A DNA stretch of 14,222 nt, from positions 27,439-41,660 of the forward strand of contig DOMY01000284.1 in the NCBI GenBank assembly GCA_003509785.1. Reading direction: 5' to 3'. Shown here one piece after another: positions 5,438-12,947 of the stretch. The notes beneath the pieces were generated by a model. That model was not told the DNA's origin, did no database searches, and saw only the letters and a list, made by a program, of their open reading frames with translations. A program made the translations under genes and the position numbers. The number at the start of each line of letters is the position of its first letter. The stretch's first letter is position 1. Source of the stretch: Gemmobacter sp. Its GTDB lineage: Bacteria > Pseudomonadota > Alphaproteobacteria > Rhodobacterales > Rhodobacteraceae.

Positions 5438-6040
5438 ATGATGACGAGACTCCCGGTCCTCGCACTCGCAGCGGCGGCTTTTCTGGCTGGCTGCGCCGCT
5501 GCCCCCCCGCAGGATCTGTACGGGCCTGACGGGCGACCGCTGCCGCGTGTCTACAACATGACGGAAGCGGACAAGACCCAGATCCCCTACCGGGTTCTGG
5601 ATTCGGTGAATTCGCTGCGCTCCGCCCGCGGGCTGGTGCCGATGCAGCTGAATGCCCAGCTGAACTCTGCCGCCTATGCCCATTCGCGCGACATGTCGGC
5701 GCAGAACCGGCCCTGGCATTTCGGCTCTGACGGGTCTTCGCCGCTGCTGCGGGTGCAACGCGCCGGATATACCGGCCATTTCACCGGCGAGCTGGTGTCG
5801 GAAACCTATCAGTCCGAGCTGGAAACCCTGGCCGAATGGCTGGAACAGCCCGATACCCGCAGCGTCGTCTTTGATACCGCTTCGAACGAGCTTGGCTTCT
5901 CCTGGTTCCAGGAACCCAGCGGCAAGCTGTGGTGGACCCTGGTGACAGGTGACAGCACCCGCGCGCCGGTCGCCAATGTAAGCTCCATCGCCCTGGGCCG
6001 CGAAGTGACCTCTGAAATGGATCAGCTGGTCGGCCAGTAA
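5438..6040 (+). CDS. CAP-domain (SCP-like) lipoprotein
   Basis: A 200-residue lipoprotein. A short signal peptide ends in the lipobox L16-A17-G18-C19 (AAAAFLAGCAA), so it should be lipidated on Cys19 and anchored to the inner or outer membrane facing the periplasm. Residues about 50-172 form a CAP domain, with AYAHSRDM (His82), His94, GELVSE (Glu118) and the closing SGKLWWTLVTGD. CAP proteins (also called CRISP/antigen 5/PR-1) bind lipids, and some have been proposed as proteases; bacterial single-domain forms are poorly characterised. The first of two adjacent ATGs (5438, 5441) is given; the second is equally possible. The ribosome site is weak (GATGGA). A strong convergent terminator follows 22 bases after the stop. 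The flanking L,D-transpeptidase genes suggest a cell-envelope role by association only. Confidence 0.92.
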   Translation: MMTRLPVLALAAAAFLAGCAAAPPQDLYGPDGRPLPRVYNMTEADKTQIPYRVLDSVNSLRSARGLVPMQLNAQLNSAAYAHSRDMSAQNRPWHFGSDGSSPLLRVQRAGYTGHFTGELVSETYQSELETLAEWLEQPDTRSVVFDTASNELGFSWFQEPSGKLWWTLVTGDSTRAPVANVSSIALGREVTSEMDQLVGQ

Positions 6041-6062
6041 GACCTGCAGAACCTGAAACGCA

Positions 6063-6087
6063 AAAGGGGCCCCGCAAGGGCCCCTTT
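6063..6087. terminator. Strong bidirectional terminator between the CAP gene and the YkuD lipoprotein gene
   Basis: A perfect 10-bp GC-rich stem (6063-6072 with 6078-6087, AAAGGGGCCC/GGGCCCCTTT) has a 5-base CGCAA loop, with TTT on the right side and TTTTGCGTTT when read leftward. It lies between two converging genes, 22 bases from one stop and about the same from the other. Confidence 0.9.
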
Positions 6088-6108
6088 GTCATTCCGTGCC
6101 CGAACCTG

Positions 6109-6612
6109 TCAGGGCAGGATATGGATCGGCGTGTTCCGCCGGATCATCGAATAGATCACTTCGATCTCTTCATCCTTCACCGCGATGCAGCCCGCCGTCC
6201 AGTCGCCCTTGTTGCGGCCCTTATATTCGCTGCGGCCATGGATCATGATATCCCCCCCCGGCGATTTCCCCTGCGATGCCGCAAAGGCCCGATCCCGGAC
6301 ATTCGGATAGGAAATCCCAAGCGACAGGTGGAACCGGCTTTTGGGGTTGTGACGGTCGATGAAATAGGTGCCTTCCGGCGTCTTGCCATCGCCTTCGAAC
6401 TGCTTGTGCCCCACCGGGGTGAAGCCCAGCGCGATGTCGTAGGTTTCAAGCACCTTGGAATTATGCAGCAGATACATCTTCCGGGCGCCCTTGTGCACCT
6501 GGATCGACGTCACGGCTTCACCGCGATAGCTGCGGAACTTGCCCTCTTCCTTGCCACAGGCCGCCAGGCCCAAAGCAAAGAGAAGCACGAAAATGATCCG
6601 CACGATGGTCAT
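6109..6612 (-). CDS. Lipoprotein L,D-transpeptidase (YkuD domain)
   Basis: A 167-residue YkuD-domain protein. The N-terminal signal MTIVRIIFVLLFALGLAAC ends in a lipobox (L16-A17-A18-C19), so it is predicted to be a lipoprotein. The YkuD domain covers about residues 34-167: TSIQVHKGARKMYLLHN is the first strand pair, TPEGTYFIDRHNP the central loop, IMIHGR holds His125, and TAGCIAV holds the nucleophile Cys142. It is unrelated in detail to the Tat-exported YkuD protein 1.3 kb away and resembles the murein-transpeptidase/DpaA-type branch. Members of that branch make 3-3 cross-links or cut protein-peptidoglycan links, and sequence alone does not decide between them. I chose the ATG at 6612 because the signal peptide starts there; a longer in-frame start at 6666 gives a charged leader. 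The ribosome site is poor. Confidence 0.92.
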   Translation of the reverse strand: MTIVRIIFVLLFALGLAACGKEEGKFRSYRGEAVTSIQVHKGARKMYLLHNSKVLETYDIALGFTPVGHKQFEGDGKTPEGTYFIDRHNPKSRFHLSLGISYPNVRDRAFAASQGKSPGGDIMIHGRSEYKGRNKGDWTAGCIAVKDEEIEVIYSMIRRNTPIHILP

Positions 6613-6656
6613 GGAGCGCCTGTTTTTATCTGCTTCTTGTTTTCTTGCCTTGCCCG

Positions 6657-6686
6657 AAAATAGCACGACAAGCCCCTGCAGGTTAA
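6657..6686 (-). promoter_or_regulatory. Possible promoter for the YkuD lipoprotein gene
   Basis: Read leftward, TTAACC (6681-6686) and TATTTT (6657-6662) are separated by 18 bases and lie about 45-75 bases ahead of the start at 6612. Each box matches four of six consensus bases. The rest of the 130-bp gap up to the RNA methyltransferase stop holds no clear terminator, so read-through from that gene is possible. Confidence 0.3.
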
Positions 6687-6742
6687 TCCCGCTTCTGGGG
6701 GTGTCCGTTCACGCAACCGTGCGCAGACACACAGAACAAGCA

Positions 6743-7972
6743 TCATTTCCGGCTGAATCGCGCAGAAAGCTCCACATGGGCCGACCAGCGGAACTGATCC
6801 ACAACCTGAATCCAGTCCAGCCGATAGCCGCCGTGAATCAGTACCTTTGCATCACGGGCAAAGGTTGCCGGGTTGCAGGACACGGCTGCGATTACCGGCA
6901 CACCGGATCGGGCCAGCGTTGCAGTCTGCGCCTCGGCCCCCGCGCGCGGCGGGTCGATGACCACGGCCCCCACCCCCTTGAACTCGTCCGGCTCCAGCGG
7001 GCGGCGGAACAGATCGCGGGTTTCAGCCGTCACCCGATGCAGCCCGCCGGCCTGCCGCCAGCCGCGATCCAGCGCCGCGATCATGGCCGCATCGCCTTCG
7101 ACCGCCCGGATATCGGCCCGTTCCGACAGGGGCAGCGCAAAGGTGCCCACGCCCGCAAACAGATCCACGATGCGGTCAGCCCCGCCCACCGCCTCGGTCA
7201 CGGATGCCAGCAGCGCGGCTTCGCCCTCTGCCGTGGCCTGCAGAAAGGCGCCCGGCGGCGGCGCAACCAATGCGCGGCCCATGCGCTGCATCGGATTGGT
7301 GCGCAGCGCCACAACCTCATCCCCCCAGGCCAGCCGGGCGATACCATGCGCCTCGGCCACCCGGGCCAGCGCCAGCCGCAGATCGGCATCCAGCGGTTTG
7401 CCGCCCTGCACCAGAACATCCGGTCCCGCCAGGCTGCGCGTCACCAGCAGGTCAAGCTCGGCCGTGCGCGACCCGCCGGCCAGAACCAGCGCCTCCAGCC
7501 CCGGCATGGCCGCCATCAGATCGGGGTGCAGCAGCTGGCAGTTCGGCACCGGGATGATCAGATCCGATCCCCGCGCGTGAAAGCCGATCAGCGTGCCATT
7601 CTTCGTCCGCCGCGCCGAAAGGCTCGCCCGGCGGCGCGACCGGGGCGGCGAGGTGACCAGCGGCCGAAACTCTGCCTCCAGCCCCTGCCCCGCCAGCGCG
7701 CCCTGAACGATCCCCTGTTTCCAGTCCGCCACCAGCGAATCGCGGGCGTGCTGCATCAGGCAGCCCCCGCAGGATCGGGCATGGCTGCAAGGCGGCTTCA
7801 CCCGATCAGCCGAGGGCGTGACGATCCGCACCCCCAGAAGCCGGTCCCCCTGCAGCTCCCCCTCGACAACCTCGCCCGGCAGGGTCTGCGGCACGAAGAC
7901 CGGCCCCGAAGGCCCCTCTGCGATGCCATCGCCATATTGGCCAAGGCGGGAAATGGTCAGCTGGCATGTCAT
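6743..7972 (-). CDS. RNA (uracil-5-)-methyltransferase, TrmA/RlmC/RlmD family
   Basis: A 409-residue SAM-dependent methyltransferase that makes 5-methyluridine in rRNA or tRNA. The N-terminal part (2-55) is a TRAM-like RNA-binding domain with RLGQYGDGIAEG. Cysteines for a 4Fe-4S cluster lie at C62, C68, C71 (CSHARSCGGC) and C145 (PNCQLLHP). The catalytic domain has VDLFAGVGTFALPL (269-282, SAM motif I), IDPPRAGAE (339-347) and the nucleophile Cys366 in VSCNPATFARDAKVL. It ends in the family's HVELSARF. The cluster argues for the RlmC/RlmD side rather than cluster-free TrmA, but the target uridine cannot be read from sequence. The ATG at 7972 lies 15 bases after the RTX gene stop and lacks a clear ribosome site, so it may depend on upstream translation. 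It has no obvious functional link to the exporters ahead of it. Confidence 0.95.
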   Translation of the reverse strand: MTCQLTISRLGQYGDGIAEGPSGPVFVPQTLPGEVVEGELQGDRLLGVRIVTPSADRVKPPCSHARSCGGCLMQHARDSLVADWKQGIVQGALAGQGLEAEFRPLVTSPPRSRRRASLSARRTKNGTLIGFHARGSDLIIPVPNCQLLHPDLMAAMPGLEALVLAGGSRTAELDLLVTRSLAGPDVLVQGGKPLDADLRLALARVAEAHGIARLAWGDEVVALRTNPMQRMGRALVAPPPGAFLQATAEGEAALLASVTEAVGGADRIVDLFAGVGTFALPLSERADIRAVEGDAAMIAALDRGWRQAGGLHRVTAETRDLFRRPLEPDEFKGVGAVVIDPPRAGAEAQTATLARSGVPVIAAVSCNPATFARDAKVLIHGGYRLDWIQVVDQFRWSAHVELSARFSRK

Positions 7973-7987
7973 GCGGGCGATCCGGGA

Positions 7988-9157
7988 TCAAAGAATGAAG
8001 TCGGCGCTGGTAAGCACTTTTTCTCCCAGCCCGTCCAGCACGATCGTGCCCGCACCGCCAATCAGCCCCAGATCAAGCCGCAGATCAGTGGCCCCGGCCA
8101 GCGCCGCCTGCTCGGCCAGCCCCAGCACGGCCTTCAGCGCCAGGCCTTGGGCCGAAAGGTCGATCCGGTCTTCGCCGGGCACGAAATCCGTGATCAGATC
8201 CACCCCGGACATGCCGTTGAACACGAAGACATCACTGCCCGCCCCGCCCGAAAGCGTATCATTGCCACCGCCGCCCAGCAGCAGATCGGCCCCCTCCCCG
8301 CCCGCCAGACTGTCATCATCGGCACCACCGTTCAGCAGATCGGCATCCGCGCCGCCATCCATCGTATCTTCGCCCGCATGGCCGCGCAGCGTGTCATTGC
8401 CGCTGTCACCAAAGATCTGGTCATCGGCCAGGCTGCCATAGGCCCGGTCATTCCCCGCCCCCGCATTCACCACACCCGACATCACGCCCATGCGGGAATC
8501 GAAAATGTCATTCCCGTCCCGCAGGATCACATCGCCCTGCAGCGTGCCCGAATTGCGCAGCACATCCATGCCCTGCGATCCGTTCACGGCCGAAATCGCC
8601 CCCGAAATCACACCCGTATTGATGATCAGCGTCGACCGGATCACCTGCGCGGTGGCGAACAGGTCCACCCCATCCGAAAGCCCCGAAATCGTGCCGGTAT
8701 TGGTCAGCTTCAGCCGCCCCGCCCCGACAGAGGCCAGAACCCCATCCATCAGCCCGCTGATCGTGCCATGATTGGCCAGCGTCACATCCGCCGCCGCATC
8801 CGAGGCTAAGGCGCTGATGCCATTCGCCCGCGTGCTGATGCTGCCCATGTTCACCAGCTCGAAACTGCCGCTCATCCGGGCGCGGACCGCATCGCCCGTT
8901 GCCGCCACCAGTGCGCCGGTCTGGCCGATGTGGATGGTGGTTGAACTGCCATCCATCTCGATCGCGCTGACCCCCTGCGACACATTCACCAGACCAAAGA
9001 CCGCAAGCGCGCTGCCCACCCCCCGGATCTCGATTGCATCCAGCCGGAAATCCGGCCCGAACACGTTCAGCACGCCGGTATTGGTGACAATCCCGAACTG
9101 GTTGTCCACCAACCCCACCGGCAGCCGCGACACCGTCGAGATGACGAAATTGACCAT
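7988..9157 (-). CDS. RTX calcium-binding protein with beta-helix-like N-terminal repeats
   Basis: A 389-residue protein, probably secreted. Residues about 20-215 hold six imperfect repeats of roughly 20-25 residues around an N-x-G-x-(I/L)-x-G core (TNTGVLNV, VNMGSIS, ANHGTISG, TNTGTISG, INTGVISG, RNSGTLQG), as in beta-solenoid adhesins. Residues about 232-311 hold nine RTX nonapeptides (for example GAGNDRAYG, DSGNDTLRG, GGGNDTLSG), which bind Ca2+ and fold outside the cell. The tail has VDLITDFVPGEDRIDLS and ends TSADFIL, as in type I secretion substrates. No N-terminal signal peptide is present, which agrees with type I export. The start has a strong AAGGAGG five bases upstream. It lies 27 bp after two ABC exporter genes, but no membrane-fusion protein is nearby. 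No enzymatic domain is seen, so a surface or matrix role is more likely than a toxin. Confidence 0.9.
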   Translation of the reverse strand: MVNFVISTVSRLPVGLVDNQFGIVTNTGVLNVFGPDFRLDAIEIRGVGSALAVFGLVNVSQGVSAIEMDGSSTTIHIGQTGALVAATGDAVRARMSGSFELVNMGSISTRANGISALASDAAADVTLANHGTISGLMDGVLASVGAGRLKLTNTGTISGLSDGVDLFATAQVIRSTLIINTGVISGAISAVNGSQGMDVLRNSGTLQGDVILRDGNDIFDSRMGVMSGVVNAGAGNDRAYGSLADDQIFGDSGNDTLRGHAGEDTMDGGADADLLNGGADDDSLAGGEGADLLLGGGGNDTLSGGAGSDVFVFNGMSGVDLITDFVPGEDRIDLSAQGLALKAVLGLAEQAALAGATDLRLDLGLIGGAGTIVLDGLGEKVLTSADFIL

Positions 9158-9184
9158 GCACGCCTCCTTGCCACCGGCAGAAGG

Positions 9185-11047
9185 TTACTCTGCAGCCGCC
9201 GCACCGTCCACGTTTTCATCCACCCCGATGAACCCGCCGGACTGGCGGTTCCAATAGCGTGCATAAAGCCCGTCTTGCGCCAACAGCACATCATGCGGGC
9301 CTTCCTCCACGATCCGGCCCTGATCCAGCACCACGATCCGGTCCATGGCGGCAATCGTCGAAAGCCGGTGCGCAATGGCCAGCACCGTCTTGCCCACCAT
9401 CACCCGGTCCAGCGCCTCCTGAATGCTGGCCTCCACCTCGCTGTCCAGCGCGCTGGTTGCCTCGTCCAGCACCAGGATCGGCGCATCCTTCACAAAGGCA
9501 CGTGCCAGCGCGATGCGCTGCCGTTGCCCGCCCGAAAGTTTCACGCCCCGCTCGCCCAGATAGGCATCATAGCCCTTGCGGCCCTGATGATCTTCCATCG
9601 CCAGAATGAACTCATGCGCCTCGGCCTGTTTGGCGGCGGCGATGATCTCTTCCTCGGTCGCATCCTGCTTGCCATAGGCGATATTGTCACGCGCCGATCG
9701 GTTGAACATCGCGGTTTCCTGCGTCACCATGCCGATCTGCCGCCGCAGGCTTTCCTGCGTCACCTGCCGCACATCCTGCCCATCGACCAGAACCTGCCCC
9801 TTTTCCGCATCGTAAAGCCGCAGCAGCAAGGACACGAGCGTGGATTTCCCGGCACCCGAAGCCCCCACGATCCCGATCTTTTCGCCCGCCGCGATGCGCA
9901 GGGTCACATCTTCCACCCCGCCCCGGCGGCGGCCATAGGCAAAGCTGACCGCCTCATAGTCTATCGCACCGGCGATCTTCGGCAGATCCACCGCGCCCGG
10001 CGCATCGGCCAGCTGATGCGGGATGGACAGCGTGCGCATGGCATCCTCCACCTCGCCCACGCTGGTATAGATCGACATCAGCGTAAAGCTGACCCAGCCG
10101 GTCATCTGCGCGATCCGCATCGCCACGGCACCTGAAGCCGCAATCGCCCCCGCCGTCGCCTGCCCCTGCTGCCACAGGATCACCGCCCCGCCAATCAGCA
10201 GGATCGGCAGCACCCCGGCCAGGGTCATCAGCGACAGGCGGAACCAGGTGGAAATCTCGCCGAATTCCAGACTGCGGGCCCGAAACACCTCCATGCTTTT
10301 CAGCGCCACGCGGTCTTCAAAGGCGGCATGGGCGAACAGCTTCACCGTCTTGATATTGGTGATCGTATCCACCACCTGCCCTGAAACCATCGCCCGCGCC
10401 GCAGCACGCGCCGAAGAGTTCTTCTTGATCCGCGGCATGAAGAACCGGATCAGCGCGAAATAACCGAACATCCAGACAATCAGCGCCAGCGCGATCCAGC
10501 CATCAATCGCCAGCAGAAAGATGGCCGACCCGATCACCGAGGCCAGGGCAAAACAGATCGTATTGATGAATTCGGTCGCCACATCGGTGACTGCCCGCGC
10601 TGCCTGCATCTGTTTCTGTGCGATGCGGCCCGCAAAATCATTGTCAAAGAAGGTGACGCTCTGCCCCATCGTCCAGCGGTGCAACCGGCTCAGCACCAGC
10701 GGAAACAGATTGGGCCCCACGATGACAGAGTTCGACGCCGAAGAGGCCCCAAAGGCCAACGGGCGCAGCACCAGATAGAACAGCAGAAACAGCAGCAGCA
10801 GGCCCAGGTTATCGGCAAAGAATTCCGCCGGGTTGCCGCTGACCGCCGCATCCACCACCCAGCCCAGGATCAGCGCCGAAACCACCTCGGTCGTGCCCGA
10901 GATCGCGGAAATCACGCCCGCCACAATCAGCGGCGGCCAGGATCCGTTCAGGCACCAGGCAAAAAAGCCCGTCAGACGCTGGGGCGGCACACCCTGTGCC
11001 GGGCGAAAGGCGTCGATAAATCCGCCCAGCGTCTCGAATACTTTCAA
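9185..11047 (-). CDS. ABC exporter half-transporter, MsbA/multidrug type (second of pair)
   Basis: A 620-residue fused permease-ATPase. Residues about 35-335 form the six-helix exporter membrane domain. The ATPase domain has Walker A GASGAGKS (395-402), Q-loop VTQET, signature LSGGQ (504-508), Walker B ILVLDE (524-529) with the catalytic Glu529, and switch His560. The ATP site is therefore complete. It starts at TTG (11047), supported by GGAGG seven bases upstream and by the absence of any early in-frame Met; it overlaps the preceding exporter stop by four bases (TTGA). The two proteins align without gaps from about residue 225 to 600 and share an RQSGGFIG tail, so the genes look like an old tandem duplication. 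A heterodimer is likely. The substrate is unknown: lipids, drugs or, less conventionally, the RTX protein encoded next. Confidence 0.95.
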   Translation of the reverse strand: MKVFETLGGFIDAFRPAQGVPPQRLTGFFAWCLNGSWPPLIVAGVISAISGTTEVVSALILGWVVDAAVSGNPAEFFADNLGLLLLFLLFYLVLRPLAFGASSASNSVIVGPNLFPLVLSRLHRWTMGQSVTFFDNDFAGRIAQKQMQAARAVTDVATEFINTICFALASVIGSAIFLLAIDGWIALALIVWMFGYFALIRFFMPRIKKNSSARAAARAMVSGQVVDTITNIKTVKLFAHAAFEDRVALKSMEVFRARSLEFGEISTWFRLSLMTLAGVLPILLIGGAVILWQQGQATAGAIAASGAVAMRIAQMTGWVSFTLMSIYTSVGEVEDAMRTLSIPHQLADAPGAVDLPKIAGAIDYEAVSFAYGRRRGGVEDVTLRIAAGEKIGIVGASGAGKSTLVSLLLRLYDAEKGQVLVDGQDVRQVTQESLRRQIGMVTQETAMFNRSARDNIAYGKQDATEEEIIAAAKQAEAHEFILAMEDHQGRKGYDAYLGERGVKLSGGQRQRIALARAFVKDAPILVLDEATSALDSEVEASIQEALDRVMVGKTVLAIAHRLSTIAAMDRIVVLDQGRIVEEGPHDVLLAQDGLYARYWNRQSGGFIGVDENVDGAAAAE

Positions 11048-12885
11048 ACCTGTTCCTCCGTTCCGATGAAGCCGCCGGACTGGCGCGCCCAGAACCGGGC
11101 ATATAGCCCGCCCTGCGCCAGAAGCGCGGCATGGCTGCCATCTTCGGCCACGCCGCCATCTTCCAGCACCACGATGCGATCCATGGCCGAAATGGTGGAA
11201 AGCCGGTGCGCAATCGCGATCACGGTCTTGCCCTGCATCACCGTGTCCAGCGTGTGCTGGATCGCCGCTTCCACCTCGCTGTCCAGTGCGCTGGTCGCCT
11301 CGTCCAGGATCAGGATTGGCGCATCCTTCAGGATCACCCGCGCCAGCCCGATACGCTGCCGCTGCCCGCCCGAAAGTTTCACCCCCCGCTCGCCCACATG
11401 GGCATCATAGCCCCGGCGCCCTTCCGGGTCTTCCAGCGTCAGGATGAACTCATGCGCCTCGGCCCGTTTCGCGGCCAGGATCATGTCGTCCTCTGTCGCC
11501 TCGGGGCGGCCATACAGGATGTTTTCCCGCACCGACCGGTGCAGAAGGCTGCTGTCCTGCTGCACCATGCCGATTTCCCGCCGCAACGAATCCTGCGTGA
11601 CCCGCGCAATATCCTGCCCGTCGAACAGGATGCGCCCGCCTTCGCAATCATAGAACCGCAGCATCAGCTTCACCAAAGTCGATTTCCCGGCACCCGAACG
11701 TCCGACAACCCCGATCCGTTCCCCCGGCCGGATCGTCAGGCTGATGTCGCGCAGGCCCCCCGTGCCGCGCCCGTAGTGGTGCGAGACATGATCCAGCACG
11801 ATCTCGCCGCGCGTCAGCCGCAGGGGCTGTGCCTGCGGGGCATCCACCAGCCCGATGGGCTGGGTGATCGTCTCCATCCCCTCCTGCACCACGCCCAGCG
11901 CTTGTACCAATGATGTGGTGGCCCACATGATCCAGTAGGTCATGCTGTTCAGCCGCAGCACCAGCGCCGTGGCCGCCGCCACCGTGCCCACGCTTGCCTG
12001 CCCGTGATACCACAGCAGGATCGCCCAGCCCGTGACGGCCACGATCAGGAACCCGTTCAGCACCGTCAGCGCCAGATCCATCTTGGTGACCACCCGCATC
12101 TCATGCTGAAAGGTGGTGCGCGCCTTTTCGATCGCCTCGGTGGCATGGCGCATTTCCAGATCGTGATGGGCAAAAAGCTTTACCGAATGAATGTTCGTAT
12201 AAGCATCCACCACCCGCCCGGTCACCGCAGACCGCGCATCCGAACTGGCCTTTGACGCCGGGCCTGCGCGGCGCAACGTCCATTTCACCAGCGCCATATA
12301 CAGGCCCAGCCACAGCACCAGCGGCAGCAGCAACCGCAGATCCGCCTCGGCCAGCATGATGCCGGCACCTACGATTGTGACGCTGGAAAACGCAACTGCA
12401 TCAAAGGTTTGAAAGACAGCATCCCCGGCGGCCGGCGGTGTCTGCATGATCCGGTTCGCAATCCGCCCGGCAAAATCGCTTTCAAACCAGCCCACGGGCT
12501 GACGCAGCACATGGTCATGCGCCCGAAACCGAATCATCGTTCCGAAATTCGGCAGGATGGTATTGTGCAGCAGGGCCACATTCACGAAATGCACGACCGG
12601 CCGCAGGATCAGCACCGCCAGTGCCACCGCGATGATCTCGGCGCCATAGCTGGCCCAGATCTCTTCGGGCCGGCCCGCTGCCAGCAGATCGACTACCCGC
12701 CCCACATACCAGATCAGCGCCACATCCGCCGCCGCCGTGATGATCGAGGTCAGCGCCGTAATCGCAAACACGCCCCGGAACGGCACGACATATTCCTTCA
12801 GGAACGGCCAAAGCCTGCGGGGTGGCGTATTGCTGCGGATATAGGGCCGATACGGATCGACCAGACCTTCAAAGAAGCGGAACAT
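11044..12885 (-). CDS. ABC exporter half-transporter, MsbA/multidrug type (first of pair)
   Basis: A 613-residue fused permease-ATPase with the same architecture as its downstream partner. Membrane helices lie roughly at 35-65, 83-108, 163-200 and 270-330. The ATPase has Walker A GRSGAGKS (395-402), signature LSGGQ (504-508), Walker B ILILDE (524-529) with Glu529, and switch His560. Both half-transporters thus keep catalytic residues, unlike heterodimeric exporters in which one site is degenerate. No C39 peptidase or other N-terminal processing domain precedes the membrane part, so a bacteriocin-type exporter is unlikely. The ATG at 12885 lies four bases after a perfect palindrome, and any ribosome site (AGG) would fall inside it. 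It is 62 bp downstream of cca with its own possible promoter. Confidence 0.95.
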   Translation of the reverse strand: MFRFFEGLVDPYRPYIRSNTPPRRLWPFLKEYVVPFRGVFAITALTSIITAAADVALIWYVGRVVDLLAAGRPEEIWASYGAEIIAVALAVLILRPVVHFVNVALLHNTILPNFGTMIRFRAHDHVLRQPVGWFESDFAGRIANRIMQTPPAAGDAVFQTFDAVAFSSVTIVGAGIMLAEADLRLLLPLVLWLGLYMALVKWTLRRAGPASKASSDARSAVTGRVVDAYTNIHSVKLFAHHDLEMRHATEAIEKARTTFQHEMRVVTKMDLALTVLNGFLIVAVTGWAILLWYHGQASVGTVAAATALVLRLNSMTYWIMWATTSLVQALGVVQEGMETITQPIGLVDAPQAQPLRLTRGEIVLDHVSHHYGRGTGGLRDISLTIRPGERIGVVGRSGAGKSTLVKLMLRFYDCEGGRILFDGQDIARVTQDSLRREIGMVQQDSSLLHRSVRENILYGRPEATEDDMILAAKRAEAHEFILTLEDPEGRRGYDAHVGERGVKLSGGQRQRIGLARVILKDAPILILDEATSALDSEVEAAIQHTLDTVMQGKTVIAIAHRLSTISAMDRIVVLEDGGVAEDGSHAALLAQGGLYARFWARQSGGFIGTEEQV

Positions 12886-12889
12886 GGTG

Positions 12890-12914
12890 AAGCCTGATGA
12901 AAAATATCAGGCTT
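12890..12914 (-). repeat. Perfect inverted repeat just before the exporter operon start codon
   Basis: AAGCCTGAT (12890-12898) and ATCAGGCTT (12906-12914) form a perfect 9-bp dyad around a 7-base AT-rich spacer. Its left edge is four bases from the ATG at 12885, and its right edge touches a candidate -10 box. In mRNA it would fold into a hairpin that hides the only ribosome-site-like bases; in DNA it would be a typical operator for a dimeric repressor. No T-tract follows on either strand, so it is not a standard terminator for cca. Confidence 0.7.
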
Positions 12915-12943
12915 GGTATATGCGAATTTGACCGGAAGGAAAA
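12915..12943 (-). promoter_or_regulatory. Possible promoter of the exporter-RTX operon
   Basis: Read leftward, TTTTCC (12938-12943) and TATACC (12915-12920) are spaced by 17 bases. Transcription would start near 12908, inside the palindrome at 12890-12914, with a leader of only about 20 bases. The -10 box is fair and the -35 box weak, so the call is tentative. Confidence 0.35.
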
Positions 12944-12947
12944 CCGC

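Noticed and set aside
6539..8809. A 756-codon open frame on the + strand
   Set aside because: It is antisense to the YkuD lipoprotein, RNA methyltransferase and RTX genes, its product is rich in Arg, His, Pro and Gln without domains, and it has no ribosome site. It is a GC-bias shadow.
7988..12885. A complete classical type I secretion system for the RTX protein
   Set aside because: No HlyD-like or TolC-like gene is present and the ABC proteins are of the MsbA/multidrug type, so only an association can be claimed.
12890..12914. Palindrome at the exporter start as a terminator of cca
   Set aside because: No run of T follows the stem when read leftward (CACC then ATG), and it sits directly against a start codon.
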